This document shows positions 1 through 6,241 of a DNA stretch of 50,454 nucleotides, piece after piece; position 1 is the stretch's first letter, and each line of letters begins with the position of its first letter. The translations under genes and the position numbers were made by a program. The DNA lies in contig NZ_CABKRX010000062.1 of the NCBI RefSeq assembly GCF_902374955.1, positions 1-50,454 on the forward strand. The letters are read 5' to 3'. Under the pieces are notes generated by a model that was not told the DNA's origin, made no database searches, and worked only from the letters and a program-made list of their open reading frames with translations. The stretch comes from Bacillus massilioanorexius (GTDB lineage Bacteria > Bacillota > Bacilli > Bacillales > DSM-1321).

Positions 1-231
1 TATCCACGTTAATTTATTTAGCTTATATATAGGTACTCCTGTTAATTTATTAAGTTCTTTTATAATAGGGGAATCAGGTTGGACATCAAAAAGGTGATCC
101 TTAGTTGTTCCTATATTCTTGCATATCCAGCTCACACTATCATATAAATTCTCAATAGTTAATCTGGTAATATAACTGCTTAAACATTCGTCTTCAAAAG
201 GCTCTAGAGAAATTAACAATTGTTGTTTCAT
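1..231 (-). CDS. tniQ: TniQ-family transposition target protein, N-terminal part (runs off the window)
   Basis: The minus strand has an open frame of 77 codons from an ATG at 231 to the window edge, preceded by an AAAGGG ribosome site. The protein begins MKQQLLISLEP, followed by a DECLSSYITRL segment and later LNKLTG...LNKLTW. These match the opening of TniQ/TnsD proteins (ESLxSYxxRLA near the start, then LxxLTG and LxxLT). In Tn7-like and Tn5053-like transposons TniQ/TnsD proteins select the target site and recruit the TnsC/TniB ATPase. The gene starts about 130 bp inside what looks like a transposon end and reads inward. It could be a relic, because only the first part is visible. The family call is inferred from motif recognition. 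Confidence 0.75.
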   Translation of the reverse strand, partial: MKQQLLISLEPFEDECLSSYITRLTIENLYDSVSWICKNIGTTKDHLFDVQPDSPIIKELNKLTGVPIYKLNKLTWI

Positions 232-257
232 TATTAACACCCTTTGTATTCAAATTA

Positions 258-297
258 AATAAAGATGATACCTTAGAAGAAAGGCATCATCTTTATT
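258..297 (-). terminator. Hairpin between transposon end and tniQ, likely terminator or insulator
   Basis: Arms at 258-274 and 281-297 pair over 17 positions with one mismatch around a 6-nt loop. On the minus strand the stem is followed by a T-rich stretch (TTTATTTAATTT). It would stop transcription arriving from minJ before it enters tniQ. It lies inside the proposed element, not in the minJ flank. Confidence 0.6.
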
Positions 298-299
298 AC

Positions 300-364
300 A
301 ACTAATTATGAAAAATCATTCTAACTAATTATGAAAAATTTCTAACTAATTATGAAAAATCACA
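300..364 (-). mobile_element. Probable terminus of a Tn7-like transposon with three transposase-binding repeats
   Basis: Three copies of AACTAATTATGAAAAAT lie at 300-316, 323-339 and 344-360, spaced 23 and 21 bp. Read on the minus strand from 364 inward, the DNA begins TGTGATTTTTCATAATTAG, so it has a 5'-TGT terminus immediately followed by the repeated site. Tn7, Tn5053 and related elements end in TGT/ACA and carry several roughly 20-bp transposase-binding sites. Together with the adjacent tniQ this marks an element boundary at 364/365. The expected 5-bp target duplication would be 365-369, but the other end is outside the window. Confidence 0.65.
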
Positions 365-370
365 AAATTT

Positions 371-1564
371 TTATATAGCCTGCTTCACATTCGCTTTTTC
401 TTGTATAAATATGATTCCTAACTCGTAGTGTTCTCCTTCAAATAACGCTCTCTGAACAAAACGAATTTGATCATATACATCGAAGACCTCTAATCTACAA
501 TGTGCTCGATTTTTTTGTAAAGCCTCATAGAATTGCTTTTCTGATTGAACAGCTTGTCCATTAACTTTTGTAATAACCTCACCTATACTTAAACCCATTT
601 TATCAGCAGGAGAATTTGGAATAATCCCTAAGATTAAAACACCTTTCTTCTTTTTCGTAAAATAAAAAGGCAAACGATTTTCATTCATTTTCATAAAATA
701 GTGAATAAGTTCTCTACCTAGTATAGCAATTGTAGCCGCTATAATAGATAAAATCGGCATCCAAATACTTCCGATAGCAACTGCTAATACGACGAATCCT
801 ACCATTAACACTCTTGTTCCTGTCATGGAAATGGCTTCTTCTGGTAATCTCGCTTGAACTTTTTGAGAAAAACCCATTAAAAAAGGTACAAGAATAAGTG
901 TAACTGATAGATTGTCAGCTAATTCAAATACTGGCCACCAATCAAATGGTAAAGGTAAATCCCCTCCAGGAATAAATAAAAAAAGTGGTAAAAGCCAAAG
1001 TTTTTTCGATTGATGTGCTCCAACGGTCATTCCTCTATTAGAAGTAATCAGCATTGGAGATGTACCCTTCGCTCCATTACTTTTAATTAAGATTGATTCA
1101 GCAATCATTAATAATCCCATTAATACCGCTAACGATGGAAATAGAGACGTTTCCATGTTTGCAATAGCGTCTCCTAAGTATGGAATTGGAACTTCTTTTT
1201 CAAATAAAAAAAACAAAATAAAGATAGAACTTCCGATTACATAGGCAGGTGACAACAAACGCACCTTTAATGTCAAACTAATAAAGATGGTAACTGCACA
1301 AATAATAATAATAGCAGCAAATGGAATGACTAATCCACTTATTATAGTAATAATGGACAATGCTAATCCTATGAGAATAGCAATTGGTAATAGATTTTTC
1401 AGCTCAAAATAGCCGCTTTCGACACGAATCTTGAAATCTTTTCTTTCTCTCTTTACACGTCTATAGCCGAGCACTATACAAAGATAAAAGGAAAAATAAA
1501 ATAGTGGATGTAAAAACAACTTCCCTGTCCCTAACAAAAATTCAATCAGCCATTCGGTTCCCAC
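371..1564 (-). CDS. minJ: MinJ-like topological cell-division protein with PDZ domain
   Basis: 397 residues from a GTG start with an AAGGAAGGTGG ribosome site about 7 nt upstream. Residues 1 to about 290 are a series of hydrophobic membrane segments. The last 95 or so residues form a PDZ domain (GIIPNSPADKMGLSIGEVITKVNG). This architecture and the position next to ctpB match B. subtilis MinJ (YvjD), which bridges DivIVA and MinD at poles and septa so that division occurs once per cycle. The stop codon lies 6 bp from the proposed transposon end, and the coding sequence appears complete. Confidence 0.85.
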   Translation of the reverse strand: MGTEWLIEFLLGTGKLFLHPLFYFSFYLCIVLGYRRVKRERKDFKIRVESGYFELKNLLPIAILIGLALSIITIISGLVIPFAAIIIICAVTIFISLTLKVRLLSPAYVIGSSIFILFFLFEKEVPIPYLGDAIANMETSLFPSLAVLMGLLMIAESILIKSNGAKGTSPMLITSNRGMTVGAHQSKKLWLLPLFLFIPGGDLPLPFDWWPVFELADNLSVTLILVPFLMGFSQKVQARLPEEAISMTGTRVLMVGFVVLAVAIGSIWMPILSIIAATIAILGRELIHYFMKMNENRLPFYFTKKKKGVLILGIIPNSPADKMGLSIGEVITKVNGQAVQSEKQFYEALQKNRAHCRLEVFDVYDQIRFVQRALFEGEHYELGIIFIQEKANVKQAI

Positions 1565-1783
1565 CTTTATCCACCTTCCTTTTTGAATATACTAATTACT
1601 ATTTTATCAAAGACCTACTTCCCTGCCTATGCTATAACCAAATAAAGTGAAGCTTCCTTCAGCCATTTTATGATAATTTAATTGATTCTTTTGGAATTTT
1701 GACTTTGCAAAGGGCTTTATCGCACTCATATTCCTCTTTCAAAGCCGTTTCTTAAGTAAACGGATATCTCTACGACGGAATTC

Positions 1784-1888
1784 ATTCAACTTTTCACTGA
1801 TTTGGTTCAACTCTACTATCATTCCATTCAACTTTTGAGGTTTTTAATTCAGCTTTTAACTAATCTCATTCAACTTCCCGTTATAGCA
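1784..1888 (+). repeat. Phased array, five 21-bp units with RTTCAACTT core
   Basis: The 9-mer core RTTCAACTT (allowing one or two changes) starts at 1784, 1805, 1826, 1847 and 1868, exactly 21 bp apart. The remaining 12 nt of each unit are not conserved. The array ends directly next to the ctpB terminator. A second array with the same core and period lies at 19111-19215. Confidence 0.8.
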
Positions 1889-1920
1889 TAAAAAAGCACT
1901 TGCTCATCAGCAAGTGCTTT
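1889..1920 (-). terminator. Rho-independent terminator of ctpB
   Basis: A perfect 12-bp stem (1893-1904 with 1909-1920) around a 4-nt loop, followed on the minus strand by six T. It lies 9 bp past the ctpB stop codon. Confidence 0.9.
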
Positions 1921-1929
1921 CCCTTAATG

Positions 1930-3378
1930 TTATTTTACTAAATATCGTAAGGCTGTACGTAATTGAAGGTCATTGTCATCGTCTTTCATTTTACTACTTA
2001 CCTTTTGTTCTAGCAATCTCGCTGTTTTAACATCAATTTTCCCTGTCGCTTTTACTCCTGAATTATTTTGAAAAGCCTTGACAGCAATTTCTGTTTTCAA
2101 ATCAAAATATCCATCGTTTCTACCTGGTTCATAGCCTAGTACTCTTAAGATGTCTTGCGCATGCTGAATTTGATCTCCTGTCATATCCCGTTTCAATGTT
2201 TTTTCAATGTTGATAGCTTGTGTATTAAATAGTTTTGGTTGTTTGATAGCAATCGTTGGCTCTATTCCTGTTTTGTGAATCCAGTTTCCATCTGGAGTTA
2301 GCCATTTCGCTAATGTTAATTTAATATTGCTACCATCATCTAGCTTAACGGCTTGCTGGACAGTACCTTTTCCATACGTTTTATCTCCAATTAGTTCATA
2401 GCCACCAGCTTCCTGTAAAGCTGCAGCTAATATTTCCGATGCAGAAGCACTTCCATTATCAATTAATACCGCAATATTGTATGGTTTCTTTTCTTTCAGC
2501 TTAGAGAAAAGCTTTTCATGTTCACCATTTCTTCTTTCTATTTGTAAGTACGGTTTTTCATTTATAATTAATTCACTGACTATTTCATCTACAGAAGAAA
2601 GCAATCCACCTGGATTTCCTCGAACGTCAATGATTAGTCCCTTAATATCTTTAACTTCCAATACTTTTAGTTGTCTTTTGAAATCAGCTGCTGTTTCACT
2701 CGAGAATTGCGTGATTTCAATATACCCGAGCTTCTCTCCCGACTCTTCCTTTATTTTGGAATGGACCGTTTCAATCGGAATGGTATCGCGGATGATTTCA
2801 AAGGTTAATATTTTTGTAACACCTGGTCGTTTAATCTCAAGTTTTACCTTTGAACCTTTTTTCCCTCGAATTTTCACGCTAACATCTTGTACATTCAGTC
2901 CTTGTACACTTTCATCATTTACAGAAAGGATTTCATCTTTTGCTTTTAGGCCTGCTTCTTCTGCTGGTGAGTTTTTATAAGGAGAAACGATAATAATTTT
3001 ATCATCTTCCACTCCTATCTCTGTTCCAATACCCTCGAAAGAAGAATCTAGAGATTCTCTAAATTGATTAGCCGCTTCCTTATCCATATAAACAGAATAA
3101 GGGTCCTTTAATTTAGCTACCATTCCTTCTATCGCACCTGTAATAAGATCATCATCTGTCATTTTTTCAATGTAATGCTCTTTGATTAATTGATATACCT
3201 GTTCCACTTTTACTAGCTCTAATTGGTCATCCTTATTTGTTGTCGGCTCTTGCTTTAATTTGTCATTCTTAGGAGCATCCCATTTGAGAAAAATATTCGG
3301 TCCCATATACAATCCTCCCACCAAACCAACTAATAAGGAAAGAGTAATTGCTAAAGGAAGTACCCAGCGTTTATTCAT
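1930..3378 (-). CDS. ctpB: Carboxy-terminal processing serine protease (S41), CtpB-like
   Basis: 482 residues. The ATG at 3378 is chosen because AAGGAG lies 7 nt upstream; an upstream in-frame ATG has no such site. One N-terminal membrane segment (about residues 5-26) anchors the enzyme outside the membrane. A PDZ domain (about 115-195) precedes the S41 protease domain. By spacing, the catalytic Ser is Ser312 in GSASASEI, with Lys337 and Gln341 in YGKGTVQ. A peptidoglycan-binding domain ends the protein (about 400-470). In B. subtilis CtpB cleaves SpoIVFA to trigger sigma-K activation during sporulation. Synteny with minJ supports the orthologue; paralogue CtpA is the alternative. Confidence 0.9.
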   Translation of the reverse strand: MNKRWVLPLAITLSLLVGLVGGLYMGPNIFLKWDAPKNDKLKQEPTTNKDDQLELVKVEQVYQLIKEHYIEKMTDDDLITGAIEGMVAKLKDPYSVYMDKEAANQFRESLDSSFEGIGTEIGVEDDKIIIVSPYKNSPAEEAGLKAKDEILSVNDESVQGLNVQDVSVKIRGKKGSKVKLEIKRPGVTKILTFEIIRDTIPIETVHSKIKEESGEKLGYIEITQFSSETAADFKRQLKVLEVKDIKGLIIDVRGNPGGLLSSVDEIVSELIINEKPYLQIERRNGEHEKLFSKLKEKKPYNIAVLIDNGSASASEILAAALQEAGGYELIGDKTYGKGTVQQAVKLDDGSNIKLTLAKWLTPDGNWIHKTGIEPTIAIKQPKLFNTQAINIEKTLKRDMTGDQIQHAQDILRVLGYEPGRNDGYFDLKTEIAVKAFQNNSGVKATGKIDVKTARLLEQKVSSKMKDDDNDLQLRTALRYLVK

Positions 3379-3509
3379 AAAAAGCTCCTTTCTATTTAGA
3401 AAAACCGGCACCGTTCCTTTTTGATTTGACTGTTAGCTTAGAAAAAATTTTTGCCCTTTACCTAACTCATATTCAAATATGTTTCCTGTCAAAAAGGAGA
3501 CATGCGGGA

Positions 3510-3574
3510 GCCTATAAGACAAGCCTTGCAGGAAGGGGCGGGTATTTCCTTCCGTAAAGGAAAGGCTTATAGCC
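3510..3574. repeat. Imperfect 65-bp palindrome
   Basis: Outer arms GCCTATAAG (3510-3518) and CTTATAGCC (3566-3574) pair at 8 of 9 positions, and inner arms GGAAGG (3531-3536) and CCTTCC (3548-3553) pair perfectly. It is more GC-rich than its surroundings. It may be a dispersed repeat or encode a structured RNA; its function is unknown. Confidence 0.5.
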
Positions 3575-3661
3575 TAGCATGGCAGGTGTAAGGTTAGACA
3601 TCTACCAAACTCCATTTATTCTCAGATTATAGAAATACATTTTACTCTCACACATCTATAT

Positions 3662-3691
3662 AAAAAAGACACCGCACATTTGTGTGATGCC
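3662..3691 (-). terminator. Rho-independent terminator of map
   Basis: Arms 3668-3678 and 3681-3691 pair with one mismatch and two wobbles, and are followed on the minus strand by six T. It lies about 55 bp after the map stop codon. Confidence 0.75.
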
Positions 3692-3744
3692 TTGTACTTA
3701 CTATAGATGTATGAAAAGCTTGTACTTTTTATGATAAAAAACGA

Positions 3745-4491
3745 TTACAGTTTCGTTAAAATAACAGGACCATCCTCTGTAATGGCAAGTGTATGTTCAT
3801 ATTGAGCAGATAACTTCCCGTCGACTGTACGTGCTGTCCAGCCATTACTATCCATCTTACTATGCCATGAGCCTTCATTAAGCATTGGCTCAATCGTAAT
3901 AACCATACCGGCTTTTAATCTAGCTCCTTTTCCAGGTGTTCCGTAATGAAGAACCGTTGGATCTTCGTGCATAGTACGTCCAATGCCATGCCCTGTAAAA
4001 TCTCTTACCACAGAGTAACCTTTACTTTCTGCATAGCTTTGAATAGCATGACCGATGTCTCCTAAACGATTGCCAGGTACGGCTTGTTCAATCCCTAAAT
4101 ACAGTGACTTTTCAGTTACCGCTAATAAATCCGCTGCTTTATCAGATATTTTACCTACTGTATGAGTCCATGCAGAATCCGCTAAATAGCCATTCAGATT
4201 GACAACCATATCCACTGTTACGATATCACCTTCTTTAAGAGGTTTGTTTGTCGGGAAACCGTGACAAATTTCGTCATTTACAGAAGCGCAAGTGGCGAAA
4301 GGAAAACCATGATATCCTTTTTGTTCAGGTGTTGCTCCATGGTCACGCATATATTTTTCTACAAAAGTATCAATTTCTAACGTAGTCATACCAGGTTTCA
4401 TCATTTTTTTTACTTCTTGATGAATCGTTGCTAGCAGAATTCCTGCTTTTCTCATGTTCTCAATTTCACTTTTTGATTTTAAAATAATCAA
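3745..4491 (-). CDS. map: Type I methionine aminopeptidase (probable second copy, YflG/MapB class)
   Basis: 248 residues, the usual type I length. The TTG at 4491 is chosen: it follows AAAGGAGAG by about 10 nt and gives the normal MIILKSKSEIENMRKAG start. The adjacent TTG at 4494 is also possible. The metal-ligand motifs are all present: D in TVDMVVNLNGYLAD, GHGIG with its His, TIEPML, and QYEHTLAITEDG. The enzyme removes the initiator Met from new proteins. It is not in the ribosomal secY-adk-infA operon where the housekeeping copy usually lies, so a paralogue is likely. It is a single-gene unit with its own terminator. Confidence 0.9.
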   Translation of the reverse strand: MIILKSKSEIENMRKAGILLATIHQEVKKMMKPGMTTLEIDTFVEKYMRDHGATPEQKGYHGFPFATCASVNDEICHGFPTNKPLKEGDIVTVDMVVNLNGYLADSAWTHTVGKISDKAADLLAVTEKSLYLGIEQAVPGNRLGDIGHAIQSYAESKGYSVVRDFTGHGIGRTMHEDPTVLHYGTPGKGARLKAGMVITIEPMLNEGSWHSKMDSNGWTARTVDGKLSAQYEHTLAITEDGPVILTKL

Positions 4492-4692
4492 CAATGACAC
4501 TCTCCTTTTACATATAAGACCGTTGCGATAAGATATCTTATTTAGTAATCTCTTCACTGACTTGAATTATTCATACCTATTCTATAATAGTATCAATAAT
4601 ATGAAGCATTACCAAAGAAAGTGCAAATTTTTCTAAGAAAAATCATAATTAATATTGTAGCATTGTATAATTACGGTTCATTTTGCTCCATT

Positions 4693-4720
4693 AAAAAAAG
4701 ACTCTTCCTTCAGAAGAATC
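4693..4720 (-). terminator. Rho-independent terminator of the MaoC-like gene
   Basis: Arms 4700-4707 and 4713-4720 form an 8-bp stem with one mismatch, followed on the minus strand by seven T. It abuts the gene's stop codon. Confidence 0.8.
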
Positions 4721-4722
4721 AT

Positions 4723-5103
4723 TTATAAATCGCGTATAATCCCATGACTAGAGCCAAATAAAACCTCTTTACCCAATTGGTTTCGATAAACGGATTTAAT
4801 GGCTACTTTCTTATATCCATTCATTTGCTCAACATTTGTAAGCAAAACCTCACAAGTAATCGTATCACCTGCAAAGACAGGTCGAACAAATTCACTTACC
4901 ATTTCTCTTGCAATATAATTTAAATCTCCACCGATTTTTGTTCCTAAACTAGCCGTTAATAAGCCATGAACCATAATACGTCCTTTATCGTCTTGCTGCA
5001 TATGATGATGACCTTGATCTCTTGTTATTTCAGCAAACTGCAATACTTCCTCTTCAGTAAACGTTCTGCTCCAAGTTAATATAGTACCTTCCTCTATGTT
5101 CAT
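4723..5103 (-). CDS. MaoC-like hot-dog-fold protein (putative acyl-CoA dehydratase/hydratase)
   Basis: 126 residues. The ATG at 5103 has AAAGGGGGG about 6 nt upstream; an ATG 24 nt further up lacks spacing. The length and the VHGLLTASLGTKIGG segment fit a single hot-dog fold of the MaoC/(R)-hydratase type. The usual hydratase motif D-x-N-P-x-H appears as D-Q-G-H-H-H, so the catalytic Asp and His are kept but Asn-Pro is lost. It could act on (R)-3-hydroxyacyl-CoA, or be a non-catalytic acyl-CoA binder. Neighbours give no clear pathway. Confidence 0.65.
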   Translation of the reverse strand: MNIEEGTILTWSRTFTEEEVLQFAEITRDQGHHHMQQDDKGRIMVHGLLTASLGTKIGGDLNYIAREMVSEFVRPVFAGDTITCEVLLTNVEQMNGYKKVAIKSVYRNQLGKEVLFGSSHGIIRDL

Positions 5104-5300
5104 AGCCATCCCCCCTTTGTTCTTCATCCTTTTACACTATAACATACGGAACAAAAAATGAATATCAATTCACTATTATAAAAAAAGCATAACTACTCTT
5201 TCAGGTCCTACCCGTCCCAAACGGGCTAATCCTTCTTTCATGATGATTTTTTTCATTAATTTCTAAAATAAAAATCCGAAATATAATATTCCTAAATAAA

Positions 5301-5334
5301 ATATCTTGACTTCGAGATATTTTGTGTTTATAGT
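5301..5334 (+). promoter_or_regulatory. Sigma-A promoter of yceI overlapped by a MarR/MhqR-like operator
   Basis: TTGACT (5306-5311), a 17-bp spacer and TATAGT (5329-5334) form a good sigma-A promoter. The -35 lies inside the palindrome ATATCTTGACTTCGAGATAT (5301-5320), whose half-sites match at 8 of 10. MhqR-type operators in Bacillus have the form ATCTCGAnnTCGAGAT, so quinone- or thiol-stress control by a MarR/DUF24-like repressor is plausible. The regulator is not in the window. Confidence 0.65.
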
Positions 5335-5364
5335 AATAAACAGATACTAATTAACGTAATCAAT

Positions 5365-5399
5365 GACGATAAAAAAATAATCGATTTGAGTTTATCGTC
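5365..5399 (+). promoter_or_regulatory. 5' leader hairpin of yceI
   Basis: Perfect 9-bp inverted repeat GACGATAAA (5365-5373) and TTTATCGTC (5391-5399) with a 17-nt loop, within the predicted leader. There is no poly-T after it, so it is not a terminator. It may affect mRNA stability. Confidence 0.45.
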
Positions 5400-5415
5400 T
5401 TAAATTTTAGGGTAA

Positions 5416-5433
5416 TATCTTGAAGTAGAGATA
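5416..5433 (+). promoter_or_regulatory. Second, weaker copy of the yceI operator
   Basis: TATCTTGAAGTAGAGATA is an imperfect palindrome (6 of 9) carrying the same ATCTTGA half-site as the operator at 5301-5320. It lies just upstream of the GAGGAGG ribosome site, where binding could block elongation. Confidence 0.4.
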
Positions 5434-5454
5434 AATGATGAGGAGGAATTTTCA

Positions 5455-5994
5455 ATGGCAAAATACGTAGTAGACAAATCACATTCAAACATCGGTTTCC
5501 AAGTGAAGCATATGATGGTATCAAAAGTGAAAGGTAACTTTGAAAACTATACAGCTGATGTCGTGGCAGCAGACTTATCAGATCTTACAACAGCAAATAT
5601 CACATTCACATTCGATGTAGCAAGCATCAATACAAAAAGTGAAGATCGCGATAATCATTTAAAATCAGCGGACTTTTTCGAAACAGAAAAGTATCCTGAA
5701 ATGAAATTTCAATCAACAAATATTACGGGTTCTGGAAGTGACTATGAAGTGACTGGTGACTTAACAATTAAAGACGTAACAAAACCAGTATCATTTGAGG
5801 TAACATATAACGGAAAAGGTACAAACCCTTGGGGTGTAGAAGTATACGGATTTGAGGCTGAAACTAAAATCAATCGTGAAGAATTCGGACTAACTTGGAA
5901 TGCAGCACTTGAAACAGGCGGCGTTTTAGTTGGTAAAGATATTAAAATTAGCATTGAACTTGAGTTAAATCCTGAAGCACCTGCAGCTGAGTAA
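5455..5994 (+). CDS. YceI-family lipid-binding beta-barrel protein
   Basis: 179 residues, start ATG with GAGGAGG upstream. The opening (KYVVDKSHSNIGFQVKHMMVSKVKGNF), the central DNHLKSADFFETEKYPEMKF and the closing (REEFGLTWNAALETGGVLVGKDIKI) are typical of the YceI lipocalin-like fold. Proteins of this fold bind polyprenoids or other amphiphiles. No signal peptide is present, so it is probably cytoplasmic. It is the only plus-strand gene in this part, with its own promoter and terminator. The overlapping operator suggests stress induction (inference). Its exact ligand is unknown. Confidence 0.9.
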   Translation: MAKYVVDKSHSNIGFQVKHMMVSKVKGNFENYTADVVAADLSDLTTANITFTFDVASINTKSEDRDNHLKSADFFETEKYPEMKFQSTNITGSGSDYEVTGDLTIKDVTKPVSFEVTYNGKGTNPWGVEVYGFEAETKINREEFGLTWNAALETGGVLVGKDIKISIELELNPEAPAAE

Positions 5995-6015
5995 TATATA
6001 AATACAAATCAAAGT

Positions 6016-6057
6016 AGGTATCCCAAAGGCATAGTTATGTTGGATACCTCTTTTTTA
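6016..6057 (+). terminator. Rho-independent terminator of yceI
   Basis: Arms AGGTATCCCA (6016-6025) and TGGATACCT (6041-6049) pair and are followed by C and a T-run at 6051-6056. Confidence 0.85.
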
Positions 6058-6177
6058 TTTGCTGTTTTTAACTAAGTTCAGAGCATAAAAAAGGGCGATT
6101 AAAGAGTAAGTGCTAGCCTCCTGTAACAGAATTCAACTCGAAACTTGTTCATAGGCCACGAAGTATTCGATCAAGAA

Positions 6178-6218
6178 GGGCCACTCAAAAGTGATTGAAA
6201 ATTACTTTTGAGTGGCCC
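6178..6218. repeat. 41-nt hairpin downstream of fucO
   Basis: A perfect 15-bp stem (6178-6192 with 6204-6218) around an 11-nt loop. No T-run follows on either strand, so it is not a standard terminator. It has the same length and core as the hairpin at 47190-47230, with compensating changes in the stem. Confidence 0.7.
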
Positions 6219-6241
6219 CGTTACTTTAGATTTATAGATTC

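Larger units (their letters stand above)
1565..1929. other. Intergenic region between minJ and ctpB
   Basis: 365 bp without a credible gene. The right part holds a five-unit 21-bp phased array and the ctpB terminator. The rest (1565-1780) is AT-rich and presumably contains the minJ promoter, but no convincing -35/-10 pair was found. Confidence 0.6.
3379..3744. other. Intergenic region between ctpB and map
   Basis: 366 bp with no gene seen. It holds the map terminator and a GC-richer imperfect palindrome. A TTGACA-like -35 for ctpB lies near 3487-3492 on the minus strand, but its -10 partner is poor. Confidence 0.5.
5104..5454. other. Divergent intergenic region between the MaoC-like gene and yceI
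   Basis: 351 bp. Besides the yceI promoter, two operator-like palindromes and a leader hairpin, it holds a short hairpin of arms CCCGT and ACGGG at about 5208-5225. No gene seen. Confidence 0.5.

Noticed and set aside
365..369. Target-site duplication of the transposon
   Set aside because: AAATT would be the 5-bp duplication, but the other end is not in the window, so it cannot be confirmed.
2477..2980. 167-codon plus-strand open frame
   Set aside because: It is antisense to ctpB with Ser/Phe-rich low-complexity translation and no ribosome site.
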